The notes: a model not told the origin generated them from the letters alone. A stretch of 64,000 nt of DNA from Verrucomicrobiota bacterium (GCA_024233345.1 JACKPT010000004.1:1-64000); one strand, 5' to 3'; shown: positions 24,564 through 36,100, counted from the first letter of the stretch. A program made the numbers and translations.

Positions 24564-25532
24564 TCAGTACACCCGAAGCCCCTTGGCCTCGCTGTACTGG
24601 GCAATTCGCCGCCCGGTCTGTTGTTCGACGATATCCACCCAGCGGCGGCTGTCCTTGCTGTTGCCGACATAGTAAGCCAGTAACCGGCTCCGGCCTTCCT
24701 GCACCGCAGGGGTGTCCAGTGTCCACAGGTATCGGTCCACCACCGCTTCGTTGCGATCAATGTTCACTGAAATTAAATGCCCGGTTTCCTTCAGGCTCTC
24801 TACTTCCTTCCCGAGGGATGCCACATTGCTGGGATCCACCGAGAAGGTCAGGGCGGACTGGAGCCAACCCTCACCCCGTTCGGCGGTGGCCGAGCGAGCC
24901 ACCAGAATCCAGTCACCCACCGTGCTGAGCACATGGACGACTGACCCGCGCAGGAAACCCTCTGTTTCGTCAATCACCATAAAATGATTGCCGGGTCCGT
25001 AGCGGAGCGGCGGGATATCGGTGATGAGGATCCGGGGGTAGGTCTTGGCTTCCGGATCTTTGGCCAGCAGAGCCTGTAGATCGCTGTCGCCAATCTCCTC
25101 GAACTGTTCCGCCAGAGCGGCGGCAAAGACATCACCGTACAGTACCTCCGCACTGTTGGGGGCCAGATTCTCGCGCGCGACGGTAACCATCTCATTACTT
25201 TCATCAATCAGGGTGACTTCCGAGGGGGTGAGGCCTACCAACCGCCCGAAAATCGGGTCGCCATCCTTGGTGTTGACAAACAGGTTCTGATTTTCGGTGG
25301 GCGGGTTGTACACGCCATACACGGTTTCGAACCGCTTGGCAAACGCCTGCTGCTCTTCGGGATTGTCGGATATGGTGGGTGCGGTCATCGCCGCAGTCTG
25401 ATCCATGACCGCCAGTACCGGGGCGGCGTTCGTTTCAACCGCGACGACGTCGGTTGTTTCTTCCTTTTGCCCGCAACCATTGAGCAGCACCACCGCCCCT
25501 GCCGCGATGATCCATCGCACGGTGACTTTCAT
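24564..25532 (-). CDS. Lipoprotein with SH3-like domains
   Basis: The ATG read from 25532 gives 322 residues beginning with a lipoprotein leader (MKVTVRWIIAAGAVVLLNGC, Cys about 20); two earlier starts are possible but would weaken the leader. After an acidic linker, a segment resembling SLA1-type SH3 domains appears (GDPIFGRLVGLTPSEVTLID). A bacterial SH3-like region follows (RYGPGNHFMVIDETEGFLRG, LSTVGDWILVARS), and the C-terminus is WVDIVEQQTGRRIAQYSEAK. It is probably anchored at the outer membrane. The role is unknown. Confidence 0.75.
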   Translation of the reverse strand: MKVTVRWIIAAGAVVLLNGCGQKEETTDVVAVETNAAPVLAVMDQTAAMTAPTISDNPEEQQAFAKRFETVYGVYNPPTENQNLFVNTKDGDPIFGRLVGLTPSEVTLIDESNEMVTVARENLAPNSAEVLYGDVFAAALAEQFEEIGDSDLQALLAKDPEAKTYPRILITDIPPLRYGPGNHFMVIDETEGFLRGSVVHVLSTVGDWILVARSATAERGEGWLQSALTFSVDPSNVASLGKEVESLKETGHLISVNIDRNEAVVDRYLWTLDTPAVQEGRSRLLAYYVGNSKDSRRWVDIVEQQTGRRIAQYSEAKGLRVY

Positions 25533-25652
25533 CAGACCCTGGCAATTCGAATGCATAACTTCGCCCCCAATTCCCATGCCGGGCATGGGATCACTTGACG
25601 ATTCCCGCGAATTGCGAGAATCTGTCCACTTACATACCACAGGAGTCGTTTC

Positions 25653-27383
25653 GTGAAAAAGTCAAATTCATCGGGAAAAAAAACCGCATCCAAGCCGTCC
25701 TTGCACCGTCGGTATTCCAGTCAGGTTACCGAGGGGGTCGAGCGGGCCGCCAGTCGGGCGATGTTGCACGCCGTCGGCTTCTCGGATCAGGACTTTCGTA
25801 AGAACCAGATTGGGATCGCCTCGACCTGGAGCATGGTGACCCCCTGCAACATGCACATTGATGTCCTGGCCCGCCATGCCGCAGCGGGGGTGGATGCTGC
25901 CGGCGGTAAAGGAGTGATTTTCAACACCATCACCATCTCCGACGGGATTTCCATGGGCACGGAAGGCATGAAGTACTCCCTGACCTCCCGGGAAGTGATT
26001 GCCGATTCCATTGAAACCGTGGCCGGTTGTGAAGCCTTCGATGGGCTGGTTGCCATCGGTGGCTGTGACAAAAACATGCCCGGTTGCCTGATGGCGATGG
26101 CCCGGCTGAATCGGCCCTCGGTATTTGTGTACGGGGGCACCATTCTTCCCGGCATCCACCAGGGTAAGAAGGTGGATATTGTGTCGGTGTTTGAAGCGGT
26201 TGGCGCCCATGCCCGCGGCGATATCAACGGGCGGGAGTTGAAGCAGATTGAAGCCTGCGCGATTCCCGGCCCCGGCTCCTGCGGGGGTATGTATACCGCC
26301 AATACCATGGCCTCGGCGATTGAAGCGATGGGCATGAGCCTGCCCAACAGCTCCGCTCAGGCTGCGGTGTCCAAGGCCAAGGAACGGGACTGCAAGGACG
26401 CGGGCCGGGCCGTGCTGAATCTGATCAAGCGGGGCATTCGGCCCAGTGATATCATGACCCGCGAGGCATTTGAGAATGCGATCGCCCTAGTCATGGCCCT
26501 CGGCGGTTCCACCAATGCGGTGCTACATCTGCTCGCGATTGCCAATACCGCGAAGGTAAAACTGACCCTCGATGACTTTACCCGGATTGGCAACAAGGTC
26601 CCGGTGCTTGCCGACCTCAAACCCAGCGGCAACTATGTGATGGCGGAGTTGGTCCGCATCGGCGGGACAGTGCCCCTCATGAAGATGCTGGTCGAGGAGG
26701 GTCTGATGCACGGCGACTGCCTGACCGTGACCGGAAAGACCTTGAAACAGAATCTGAAAGGGGCCAAGCCCTATCCGAAGAGCCAGAAGGTCATCCGGCC
26801 GTTCAGCGACCCGATCAAAAAGACAGGGCACCTGGTCATTCTGAAAGGCAACCTCGCTCCCGGCGGAGCGGTGGCAAAGATTTCCGGCAAGGAAGGGCTG
26901 GTCTTCAATGGTACTGCCAAGGTCTACGAATCCGAGGAAACCGCTCTGCAAGCGATTCTCGACGGGACCATCCAGAAGGGGCATGTGATCGTGATCCGCT
27001 CCGAGGGTCCCAAGGGCGGACCCGGCATGCGGGAAATGCTCTCGCCCACCTCCGCAGTGATGGGCAAGGGCCTCGGCAAAGATGTTGCCCTGATCACGGA
27101 CGGGCGCTTTTCCGGAGGCAGTCATGGATTTGTGGTAGGGCATATCACCCCCGAAGCCTATGTCGGAGGCCCCATCGCGGTGGTCAAGGATGGTGATCCC
27201 ATCGCCATCGATGCGGAAAAACGGCAACTGCAATTGAAGATCAGCAAATCGGAACTGGCCAAGCGGCTCAAGGCGTGGAAGAAACCCAAACCCCGCTACA
27301 CCCGGGGCGTGCTCGCCAAATACGCCTCCCACGTCGCGTCAGCCTCCGAAGGTGCGGTCACCGACCAGGATCTGGAATTGTAA
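25653..27383 (+). CDS. ilvD: Dihydroxy-acid dehydratase
   Basis: It dehydrates dihydroxy-isovalerate and the related methylvalerate in branched-chain amino acid synthesis, using an Fe-S cluster. The 576-residue protein carries the cluster motifs [18 protein letters not shown] and [15 protein letters not shown], the N-terminal [16 protein letters not shown], and [15 protein letters not shown] near the C-terminus. The GTG start (KKSNSSGKK) follows CAGGAG. The length is standard. No other ilv genes are adjacent. Confidence 0.95.
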   Translation: MKKSNSSGKKTASKPSLHRRYSSQVTEGVERAASRAMLHAVGFSDQDFRKNQIGIASTWSMVTPCNMHIDVLARHAAAGVDAAGGKGVIFNTITISDGISMGTEGMKYSLTSREVIADSIETVAGCEAFDGLVAIGGCDKNMPGCLMAMARLNRPSVFVYGGTILPGIHQGKKVDIVSVFEAVGAHARGDINGRELKQIEACAIPGPGSCGGMYTANTMASAIEAMGMSLPNSSAQAAVSKAKERDCKDAGRAVLNLIKRGIRPSDIMTREAFENAIALVMALGGSTNAVLHLLAIANTAKVKLTLDDFTRIGNKVPVLADLKPSGNYVMAELVRIGGTVPLMKMLVEEGLMHGDCLTVTGKTLKQNLKGAKPYPKSQKVIRPFSDPIKKTGHLVILKGNLAPGGAVAKISGKEGLVFNGTAKVYESEETALQAILDGTIQKGHVIVIRSEGPKGGPGMREMLSPTSAVMGKGLGKDVALITDGRFSGGSHGFVVGHITPEAYVGGPIAVVKDGDPIAIDAEKRQLQLKISKSELAKRLKAWKKPKPRYTRGVLAKYASHVASASEGAVTDQDLEL

Positions 27384-27476
27384 CCTGGGCTGTCGCCGGT
27401 AAGGACTCGTCACTACGGCCGTGAGGGGTGCATCTGTCGTGTCTTCCACACGGCTGAGTCTTTCGGTGCGCTCCTG

Positions 27477-28829
27477 TCAGGCCCAGCGCTGGATCAGCTC
27501 TCTGAATTGCTGGTGATCGTGCGGGGTTACCTCCTCATGGGTGGGGAGGCAGATCATGGCTGCGGCGGCTTGTTCACAATGGGGTAAGCTCGGGGTGGCC
27601 TTGCGAACCGTATCCTTTAGCCGGGGGTAGAGGTGCAGCGGGAGTCGCCAGGGCAGGCGCCCGATTTCATATCCGTGTTGAGCCGCTTGCTGGATCAAGG
27701 TGTTTCGTCGTCCGGGTTCGCGAAGGAATCCGATTTGCATCAGCTCATACCCGGTTCCATTGCGGGGGGGAGTCGGCAGGTGAAGTTCGGGCCTACCGCT
27801 CAAGGCATCCCGGAGCGCCCGAACCTGTTCCTGCCTCCGCTCATTCTGATCCGCGAGGCGCTGCCATTGCGCGAGTGCAAATTGGCTGCGCATGGGGCCC
27901 ATGCCCTGAAAGGGGCAGAGGGTGGTGGAGGTGAAGGGCTCGGGCAGGCCCAACCGTTGCCGAACCGGGCGCATGATCCGGGTTTTCCACCACTGTCGAA
28001 AGCGCTCCCGGGCCAACGCGAATTCGATGTCCTTCCAAAGGCGTTGGCAGAGTATCTCGGGGTTTTGCACCGGATTCCGCCAATGGTTCGCGTGATGCCG
28101 AAGCCACTGGCCGGAGACCAGGGGGTCGGGAATGGAATGACGATGGCGCGAGCGGGAAGATCCGTACCATGCGAGCCATAACCCGAGAAGAATCGCCCTC
28201 TCTTCGGTGGGCGGGGGAGGCGGTAGCATCTCCGGTGGAAGTGTGCGGTGCAGATCGGTGGATCGGGTCAACAGCGCGCCTCCCCGACCGATTGAAAGGT
28301 GCTTTTCAAAGCCGAAACTCAAGAGAGAGCAGTCACCGTAGGCACCCGATGGTCTTCCCCCGATGGTGGTACCCAGTGCCTGGGCACAATCCTCGATGAG
28401 GTAGCAGCGGCGGGCCTGTGCCAGTTCTGCGATGGCCGGCATATCACAGGGAACACCAAACAGGTGGGTGGCGATGATCGCCCTGGTTTGGGAAGTCAGC
28501 CCGGTTCGCAATTCACTTGCCCCGGATAGGAAATGGTGGGGCTGGGTGTCCACCAGAACCGGGATACCGCCACACCGCAGAATGGCATCCGCCACCCCGG
28601 GATAGGTCATGGAGCTCACAACCACTTCATCGCCGGGCTGCAGGGAAAGCTGGGCAAGGGCAATTTCCAGTGCCGCAATGCCCCGGTGGGTGAGCTGTAC
28701 CCGCTGGGCCGGAATCCGGTTGGCGATCGCCTGCTCCATCGTGTTACCGCTTCCCGGTCCGGGAGCATTGTCGCTCAATGCCTGGAGAAGTTCGTTTGGG
28801 TCGAGGCTGGGACGGTTGCAGCTTAACAT
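27477..28829 (-). CDS. DegT/DnrJ/EryC1/StrS-type PLP aminotransferase
   Basis: This 450-residue protein has QLTHRGIAALEIALAQLSLQ and GDEVVVSSMTYPGVADAI at the N-terminus, the cofactor Asp in EDCAQALG and the SF-x2-EKHLS motif with the PLP lysine. A DegT-family enzyme makes an amino sugar by transaminating a keto-sugar nucleotide, usually for surface polysaccharides. There is a long insertion (about 225-330) with many Trp/Arg residues that is unusual for the family. The start read from 28829 has a weak ribosome site; an earlier in-frame ATG exists. It diverges from the CsgG-like gene. Confidence 0.82.
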   Translation of the reverse strand: MLSCNRPSLDPNELLQALSDNAPGPGSGNTMEQAIANRIPAQRVQLTHRGIAALEIALAQLSLQPGDEVVVSSMTYPGVADAILRCGGIPVLVDTQPHHFLSGASELRTGLTSQTRAIIATHLFGVPCDMPAIAELAQARRCYLIEDCAQALGTTIGGRPSGAYGDCSLLSFGFEKHLSIGRGGALLTRSTDLHRTLPPEMLPPPPPTEERAILLGLWLAWYGSSRSRHRHSIPDPLVSGQWLRHHANHWRNPVQNPEILCQRLWKDIEFALARERFRQWWKTRIMRPVRQRLGLPEPFTSTTLCPFQGMGPMRSQFALAQWQRLADQNERRQEQVRALRDALSGRPELHLPTPPRNGTGYELMQIGFLREPGRRNTLIQQAAQHGYEIGRLPWRLPLHLYPRLKDTVRKATPSLPHCEQAAAAMICLPTHEEVTPHDHQQFRELIQRWA

Positions 28830-28917
28830 GGGCGCGAGTCTAGCCCGGATTCTTTCCGGACGCCAAGCTCCGGGTGTGCCGGGAACTTTGATAATGAATC
28901 CCGGCCTGAAAGATGCT

Positions 28918-29907
28918 ATGCCTGCCATCATGAAGGATTGGGCGAATCAACCGGTGCATGTTGGGTTCAGCCCGGCCCTGTCTTTTTTGCTCGTCCTGAC
29001 CATGAGTTGCGGTTGCGCGACCCGCTACTATGAACCGGTGGTATCCTCCGCGCCACCGGCCCGACCGGCCCATGTCATTCGCCCGGTCATTGCGGTGACA
29101 GACTTTGAAAACAAGTCCGGATTTTCCGGCTCCTGGAATTTGGGTTCGGGAATGGCGGATGTGTTGATCACCGAGCTGCTGGACACCGAAAAGGTCGAAG
29201 TTCTGGAGCGCAAACACCTCGGCGATGTGATGTCCGAGATCAACCTGCAGGGCAACGAACTATTTCGCAAGGAGGGCAAGGTTACCCGGGGGCGACTCAA
29301 GACTGCACGCTACCTGATCCGCGGTTCGGTCACGGATTTCACCGTGACCCGCGATGCCTCCGGATGGTTCGGGGTCCCCTCGGCGCGGATATTTGGGCGG
29401 GGGCAATCGGCCAAGGTGACCCTGCATGCGATGCTGATCGATGTGGAGAGCGGGGAGGTCATCGGTTCGGTCAAGAGTTCGGGCACCGCCGGATCGGGTC
29501 TGTTTGGCGGGTCGGCGGAGTACAAGAAGATGAATTTTGGCGGCGAAGTATTTTTTCGCACTCCCCTGGGGAAGGCGACCGAGAAGGCCATGCGTTCGGT
29601 GATTCGTGAGATCCTTTCCACCATCCCTGCGGAGTACTGGCGTCCGGTGGTCGCGGACGTGATTGGACCGCGGGTGATTTTGAATGGTGGTAAGAATGTC
29701 GGTATGCGGGTGGGCTCTCAGTACCGGGCGATGGCGTCGGGGCGGGTGGTCACCGACCCCCTGACCGGCGAAGTCATTGAGCGGCAACGGGGTTTGGTCA
29801 AGGGGTGGGTGCTGGTGACCGATGTACTCGAAACATCCTCGCACGGCCGCATTATTGAGGGCGATGCGGAGCGGGGCGACCGGTTGGAACCGACGGTTTT
29901 TCAGTAA
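28918..29907 (+). CDS. CsgG/curli-assembly-like lipoprotein
   Basis: About 329 residues with a lipoprotein-type leader (ALSFLLVLTMSCGCAT). The CsgG-fold core reads VIAVTDFENKSGFSG, GMADVLITELLDTEKVEVLE with RKHLGDVMSEI, then ARYLIRGSVTDFT, and a C-terminal region with VILNGGKNVGMRVGSQYRAM resembling FlgT-like modules. This family forms outer-membrane pores or handles surface appendage secretion. Several in-frame ATGs occur; 28918 or 28930 best fit the leader. The export substrate is not nearby. Confidence 0.78.
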   Translation: MPAIMKDWANQPVHVGFSPALSFLLVLTMSCGCATRYYEPVVSSAPPARPAHVIRPVIAVTDFENKSGFSGSWNLGSGMADVLITELLDTEKVEVLERKHLGDVMSEINLQGNELFRKEGKVTRGRLKTARYLIRGSVTDFTVTRDASGWFGVPSARIFGRGQSAKVTLHAMLIDVESGEVIGSVKSSGTAGSGLFGGSAEYKKMNFGGEVFFRTPLGKATEKAMRSVIREILSTIPAEYWRPVVADVIGPRVILNGGKNVGMRVGSQYRAMASGRVVTDPLTGEVIERQRGLVKGWVLVTDVLETSSHGRIIEGDAERGDRLEPTVFQ

Positions 29908-29963
29908 CGCCTGTCTGGGTGAAGCGGGATGGCTCTGGCCGGATTCGATTGATGGGCGAACCG

Positions 29964-30842
29964 TCAGGTTCTGAGGGTATGGGTGGAGCCGCTCCAGTGA
30001 AGTTTGTGGCGGAGGACTCCGAAGTAACTGTGGTCCGGGTGCTGGAGGAGGGTGACTCCCTGCGGGCTGAGCCTCACCGCGAGCCGGTCACCCTCTTCGA
30101 GCGATCCCTCTTCCCGTCCATCCACCGAGAGCAACAACTTCTTGGAGGTCTCGCAAATTTCGATGGCCAGTTCGCACTGATCAGGAATCATCATGGGTCG
30201 CGCACTCAAGGTATGGGGGCAGATGACATTCAGAAGCAGGGCGGGGGTGTCGGGATGAACAATCGGTCCGCCCGCAGACAGGGAGTGGGCGGTCGAACCG
30301 GTAGGGGTGGACAGAATCAGCCCATCGCACCGGTAAGTGGTCACTTCTTCGCCATTGATACGCACCCGGATATTGACAATGCGGGTGCTCTGTCCCCATC
30401 CCGCAACCACATCATTGAGGGCACGATGGGACGACTGCAATGTGTCGTCGCGCCATTTTTCACAGGCCAGCACCCGGCGATTGACCCGGGGGAGCTGGTC
30501 CGCGACCAGGCCGTGCAGCGCCTCCTCCAACTGGTCGGCAGTAAACGAGGTGAGAAAGCCGAGGCTGCCCAGATTGACCCCGAGAATCGGCACCGCCGCG
30601 CCGTTGAGCAGGTGGGCCGTGTGGAGGATGGTTCCGTCGCCTCCCAAGGCGAGCACCGCATCGACCTGGGAGCGGAGGTCCTGGGAGGGTACCGGCTTGG
30701 CAAACGGAAGCGCATCGGCTCCCGACGCAGGCACAATGGCCTCGATTTTCAGTGAACGAAGCAGGACCTCCAGGCGGCCCAACACCGTCGCCGCACTTCG
30801 TTTTTCCTGATTCAGTACAATGCCGAGGGTCTTGATCTTCAT
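29964..30842 (-). CDS. nadK: NAD kinase
   Basis: It phosphorylates NAD to NADP. The 292-residue protein has the LALGGDGTILHTAHLL loop, GVNLGSLGFLT, the GLILSTPTGSTAHSLSAGGP segment and the ICPHTLSARPMMIP motif, all typical of the family. The ATG read from 30842 is chosen because it forms an ATGA overlap with the tlyA stop; an upstream ATG exists. It is the third gene of the htrA-tlyA-nadK operon. Confidence 0.95.
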   Translation of the reverse strand: MKIKTLGIVLNQEKRSAATVLGRLEVLLRSLKIEAIVPASGADALPFAKPVPSQDLRSQVDAVLALGGDGTILHTAHLLNGAAVPILGVNLGSLGFLTSFTADQLEEALHGLVADQLPRVNRRVLACEKWRDDTLQSSHRALNDVVAGWGQSTRIVNIRVRINGEEVTTYRCDGLILSTPTGSTAHSLSAGGPIVHPDTPALLLNVICPHTLSARPMMIPDQCELAIEICETSKKLLLSVDGREEGSLEEGDRLAVRLSPQGVTLLQHPDHSYFGVLRHKLHWSGSTHTLRT

Positions 30843-31573
30843 GTCCATGTCCACCATGCGAGAAATTCAGTGTTACCGGCCGGGCCCTTGATGGGCGAAG
30901 GACAGACCCCGCGCCAGTTCAGGTTTGCCTGCATGATACCGAATTGGCGGATTCGTTCAATGACCGCTTCGTGCACGCCTGGATCGCGGACCACCCCGCC
31001 TTTGCCGACCTGATCACGGCCTGCTTCGAACTGGGGCTTGATCAGGGTGATCAGGGTGCCGGCATCTGCCATGGCTGCCCGCACTGGAGGCAGGATCAGT
31101 TGCAGGGAAATAAAGGATACATCGACCACCGCGAATGTCGGCCTGGGGTCAAAGGCATGGCTGGGAAGATGCCGGGCATTGATGCCTTCCATGACCGTCA
31201 CCCGTACGTCCTCGCGGATTTTCCAGTGAAGCTGGCCCTTGCCCACATCGACCGCAAAAACCCGGGCCGCTCCATGTTGGAGTAGGCAGTCGGTAAACCC
31301 GCCGGTGGACGATCCGATATCCGCACAGGTCAGGCCTTCGACATCGAGGTGAAACTGGCGGAATGCCTCTTCCAGTTTTTCCCCGCCCCGGCTGACAAAC
31401 CGTTCGGCGGCGGCGGCCTCGATCCGATCCTCTGCGGTGATGGTTTGCCCCGGCTTGTCCCGGACTTGATCATTGACCCGAATGGCCCCGGCCCGGATCA
31501 GGCGTTGGGCTTTTTCCCGGCTTTCGGCGTATCCGAGCCGGACCACCGCCTGATCAAGACGTTCCGCGCTCAT
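30839..31573 (-). CDS. tlyA: TlyA-family rRNA 2'-O-methyltransferase
   Basis: This 244-residue protein has an N-terminal S4 RNA-binding domain (ERLDQAVVRLGYAESREKAQ with RLIRAGAIRVNDQV after it) and an FtsJ-type methyltransferase domain: ADIGSSTGGFTDCLLQHGA (SAM loop), AVDVGKGQLHWK, and KPQFEAGRDQVGKGGVVRD. Family members methylate riboses in 16S and 23S rRNA. Its ATG overlaps the htrA stop and its stop overlaps the nadK start, so all three genes are coupled. Confidence 0.93.
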   Translation of the reverse strand: MSAERLDQAVVRLGYAESREKAQRLIRAGAIRVNDQVRDKPGQTITAEDRIEAAAAERFVSRGGEKLEEAFRQFHLDVEGLTCADIGSSTGGFTDCLLQHGAARVFAVDVGKGQLHWKIREDVRVTVMEGINARHLPSHAFDPRPTFAVVDVSFISLQLILPPVRAAMADAGTLITLIKPQFEAGRDQVGKGGVVRDPGVHEAVIERIRQFGIMQANLNWRGVCPSPIKGPAGNTEFLAWWTWT

Positions 31574-32619
31574 GGTCGGGGAGGAAGCCTCGGGGGGTAG
31601 ATCTGGGTCGTGGGCATGGGTTCGGTCATGATGGTCATGTGAATGGTTTGGCCATCCCGGAGCAAGGTGAGGTCCGCCGCTTCACCGGTGGCCCGGTTCA
31701 GCACCGCCCGTTGGACATCCCGGGCGGTCACCACCCGTTCGCCATCGACCTGTGTGATCACATCGCCCAGAGACAATCCGGCGATCTGGGCCGGACTGTT
31801 TTGAATCACTTCCATGATTTCGATACCGTCCGGGTGTTCATCATTCATCAGGATGCCGATCCAGGGTCGCTCCCACCGGCCATGATCGATAATGGACTCA
31901 GCGACCCGCATGGCGAGATTGGCCGGTATGGCAAAACTGATGCCGATATTGCCCTGCGACATACCTGCCGTCTGGATCACGGTGTTGACCCCGACCATGC
32001 GTCCATCGACATCCACCAGAGGTCCGCCGCTGTTGCCCTGGTTGACGGCGGCATCGGTCTGGATGAAATCTTCATACGGCAACAGTCCGATCGAGCGGCC
32101 CTTCTGACTGACAATTCCGAGGGTCACGCTGCTGGCCAGGCTGAAGGGCGAACCGATGGCGATGACAAATTCCCCAACCCGCAGTTGGTCGGAGTCGCCC
32201 TCCGCAATCACCGGAAACTCCGTCTCCCCCTCGGTGCGGACTTTCAGCACCGCGAGGTCGGTGTGAGGCTCCACCCCGACCAGGTCGGCGGCATATTTGG
32301 TCCCGTCATTCAAAACCACGGAAACCTCGGAGGCCCCATCGATGACATGGTTGTTGGTGAGGATATAGCCATCCTTGCGAATGATGACACCGGAGCCCTG
32401 TCCGACCAGCCGTTCCGGAACCCGGTAGGTCATGCCAAAAAACCAGTCCTGCACAAAGCGATCCTGTCGCGACTCCGTGCGAATGACCACGATGGAAGGC
32501 ATGACCTTTTCCACCGCATCCGCGATCTGGTTGCCAAACATCCGGGCTCCCCCGGGCACGGCCGCTCCCGCCGACAGGCCCACCGCCATCAGTCCGATTC
32601 CGATCCACTCTTTACGCAT
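31570..32619 (-). CDS. Periplasmic serine protease, HtrA/DegP family
   Basis: A 349-residue S1C protease. A leader (KEWIGIGLMAVGLSAGAAVP) directs export. The catalytic triad is His in LTNNHVID, Asp in HTDLAVLK and Ser in AAVNQGNSGGPLVD. A single PDZ domain (RPWIGILMNDE to QIAGLSLGDVITQVDGERV) closes the protein, giving a DegS-like one-PDZ length. The start read from 32619 is chosen because GGAGG lies 9 nt before it; the first ATG overlaps that site. It probably monitors or degrades misfolded envelope proteins. Confidence 0.92.
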   Translation of the reverse strand: MRKEWIGIGLMAVGLSAGAAVPGGARMFGNQIADAVEKVMPSIVVIRTESRQDRFVQDWFFGMTYRVPERLVGQGSGVIIRKDGYILTNNHVIDGASEVSVVLNDGTKYAADLVGVEPHTDLAVLKVRTEGETEFPVIAEGDSDQLRVGEFVIAIGSPFSLASSVTLGIVSQKGRSIGLLPYEDFIQTDAAVNQGNSGGPLVDVDGRMVGVNTVIQTAGMSQGNIGISFAIPANLAMRVAESIIDHGRWERPWIGILMNDEHPDGIEIMEVIQNSPAQIAGLSLGDVITQVDGERVVTARDVQRAVLNRATGEAADLTLLRDGQTIHMTIMTEPMPTTQIYPPRLPPRP

Positions 32620-32743
32620 TGTTCTCATCCTCCGATCACGATACTACGACAAGCATGGGTTGGCCATGTTCAAAGGAAGGGAGGAACAGGGCTGTTCACA
32701 CAAGTCGGGCGGGTGTAGGATAAAGTTAGAAGGAGTGATGATC

Positions 32744-33028
32744 ATGAAGGCATTCATCTTTCGCGGGTGCGGGTTGCTGGGCGTGGGCCTGGGGATGGGG
32801 TTGTTGACTGGTTGCGGTACACTTTCCTACGACTATGTCCGGGATCCGTCGGCGGAACAACCGCTGGGCGGTGGTCAAGGGTGGGACGATGAAGCCATGC
32901 CGGCCAGCCTGATCGATGTCGAATTTGGCGATGGGGTGCAGGAGCCGCGGGTGACCAAAAACCTGCCGAGGGATGCCGTCCGGGCAATCGCCCGGCCCAC
33001 ATCCGCCGCAAAGGCTCCGGGCGAATAA
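32744..33028 (+). CDS. Small lipoprotein
   Basis: This 94-residue protein opens with a lipoprotein leader (RGCGLLGVGLGMGLLTGCGT), with the modified Cys near residue 25. The mature part is a short, Pro/Gly/Asp-rich, probably disordered segment (SYDYVRDPSAEQPLGGGQGW). AGGAG lies 8 nt before the ATG. I recognise no family. It lies between htrA (divergent) and the giant glycosidase, and its role is unknown. Confidence 0.7.
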   Translation: MKAFIFRGCGLLGVGLGMGLLTGCGTLSYDYVRDPSAEQPLGGGQGWDDEAMPASLIDVEFGDGVQEPRVTKNLPRDAVRAIARPTSAAKAPGE

Positions 33029-33171
33029 CCGTCGGTTCGTCCCCCTCTATAATAAGCGCCATTCCGCCCATTGCTTTTTTCGGCTTCGTCATAGACGAGC
33101 CCATGGGATGGGTGTATATTTTCTTGTAGAGCGATATACAAAAGGCTTAAATCGATTTACCGGGGGTTTGG

Positions 33172-36100
33172 ATGAGGCGTTTAAGGGTCAGTTTGCTGGG
33201 GTTGTTTCTGCTGGGGAGTCTGGCGGGTACGTCCCGTTCTGAGATTGTGCTACAGTATTTCAATCTGTCTTGGCGCGACCTTGCCGATAAAATGCCGGAG
33301 CTGGCGGAAACCGGGTATGGGGCCTTGTGGCTGCCGCCACCCACCAAGGGCAGCGGGGGTCTCTCCGTTGGCTACGACCTGTGGGATCCATTCGATCTGG
33401 GGAGCCGCGATCAGCGGAACACGGTGAAGACCCGGTATGGCACCGAGGAGGAGCTCATCCGATTGATCGAAACCGCGCACCGGTTCGGTATTCGGGTTTA
33501 CTTCGACAACATCATGAACCACCGGGCGTTCGATATTCCCGGCTTCAGTGAATCCACCCCGATCGATATTTACCCGGGAATGGTTCCGGAGGATTTTCAC
33601 CTTCGAATTACCGAGGAGGGCTTTTACCGCAAATGGGACAATGTTGCGGACTGGAATGATGCCTGGCAGGTGCAAAACCGAAATTTTTCCGACCTCATCG
33701 ATATCGCCCAGGAAACGCCGAATGCCAATTTTGGCTACACCGAGGGAAGTACCCATCCCAAGATCAGCCTGGTCCGCCATCCCAACAACCCCGAGCTGTA
33801 TGACACCCACCCGACCCTGGGTCGGGTCGGTTTCTACAACACCAATATCACGGTGGGGCTGATCGCCTCGAACCAGAGCTTTTACAGCGAGGATGTGGGA
33901 GGCTATCTGATGCGCACCGTTCGCTGGTTGGTGGACCGGACCAAGGTCGACGGCTTGCGTCTCGATGCGGTGAAGCATGTGCCGAGTTATTTCTTCGGGG
34001 AACAGGGGGAAGGAAAGGACACCAGCAATGCCGGCTATACCGGGCAGGCTCAGGATCAGTTCAACCTTACCCGCGGGTTTGAGGACTGGGATAACCATCG
34101 CGATACGGTGTTCAATGTTGAATTGCCCCGGAATGACCTGATGATGTTCGGGGAACACCTCGGCACCCCCCCCGGATTTGACGAGTACATCAACGCCGGT
34201 ATGCGACTCATTGACGCCCCGTTGCACTCCCTGCTCAACAATGTTCTGGGCAACCCGGATGCCTCCCTGGCCGGGCTCGACCAGCCTGGATACAGTGGCA
34301 ACCCCAGTTTCAGCCAGTACACCGGGGTGATGTTTGCCAAGAGCCATGACGATGACTACGCCAATCGGCCCGAGTTGCATTTTGCGCTTCACTTCACCCG
34401 CGCGGGCATTGCCAACCTGTATACCGACGGTAATTACCAGTCGGAGACCCTGGCCCAGAGCGGGGGGGCGTTTCCCCGCCACGCCAACACCGCCTTTCTC
34501 GGCCAGTTCGGGGATGTCCGCATTCCCAACCTGGTGGACATTCATCAGGACTTCGCCCGCGGCGACCAGATTCCCAAGTGGAGCGATACCGATGTCGTCG
34601 CCTATGAACGGCGGGACAAGCGGGAAAACGAGGGCATGTCCGATCAGGACGGAACCCTCATGCTGTTCATGATGAATGACAATTACGCCGACGGTCAGGG
34701 TCGCCCGATCGATACCACCTTCGGTCATGAACCCTTTGTCAATGATGCCTATCTCTACAACTACTCCAGTTACGGCGGCGGGTTTTATGTCTTTGGCTCC
34801 CAGATAGCCAACGGCGAGGTGATCATTCCTCCCGGCGGCTATTTTGTTTTTTCGTGGCGAACCCCGGAGGAGTCGGACCTGTGGCGGGTCGGCGGTGGCA
34901 AGCCCCTGACGATTTATCAGAATGGCCAGGAAGCGGGCACGGTTTCGGTGATCCGTCGCGATGGCCCGGACGGGGATGAAAATTTCAATCCGTACAATCT
35001 GCCGAATCGCGGCTATGCCACCAACGAAACCGCGACGCCCTATACCTACAAATACACCATGCCCCGGGTGACCTCACCCACCAACCTGCGGTTCGTGGCC
35101 CGGGTCGATGGCTCCGCCGCCAATGTGTTGATGAAGCTCGATGGCGGGGTGGACATCAACTCGCACATGGGCATGGGACATACCAATGAAACTGTGGGCC
35201 GCGACAACGCACCCGGTATCTGGCCGCTACAGGGAACCGACACCTTTTTGGGGTATGAGGAAACGCGATACCGCCATCGTCAGCATGAAGAAAAATTTGC
35301 GGCCAAGGATGCCTCCAGAAACAAGATTGGCTCTGCCGGGGCGGAGACCTATCTGATGACAATCGGAACGTCTGGCTTCACTACCAATCGTGGCGACGGC
35401 GTGAACAATTGGAGCCGGGACGAGGGGGCCGCCTGGGTATATCATGATCCCTTTGATCAAGTGACGGGCGGGACCAATTCCGGCACCCAGTTCAGTCCGC
35501 TTCCCCAGAGTGCGGCCGGAGTCCCGGTAACCATGTGGGTCAAGGTGGGCTATGGATGCGATGTCGGCAAGGCCTATATCTACTACACCACCGATGGCGT
35601 GAGTTATCCGGAAGGCGCGGGAGGCGAGGGGATCGGCAACACCAAGGTGGTGGAGATGAATTACCACCACAGCGATGCGATCGATGGCAGTGGGTTCTCA
35701 CCTGACTGGTGGCGCGGGGTGCTTCCTGCCCTGCCATCCGGCACCAAGCTGCGGTATAAAATTTCCGCCTACCGCGTCCAAGGCGGGGGCTGTGGCGCCC
35801 CTTATATCATTCAGTTCCCGGTGGATGGCGCCGCAGTGGATCGTAAACTTTCCCGGATGGGGGTCTGGGAAATCACCAACTTCAATGCCGCCGCGGCGGT
35901 GTACAAACCCCACAACGATTATGGAGCGAGCGTTACCGGGCTGGTCGAGGGATTTCATATGCTCAAAGCTCGGGCCTTTCTTGACCGGGATGGCCGTGCG
36001 GCCCTGTATAACACCTTCGCGCAATCCTTCTATTATGATGCCGCGCGGCCGGGCGGCGCGGTCGCTTTTCCCGCCAACAACGGGGATGACCTGCTGTCCC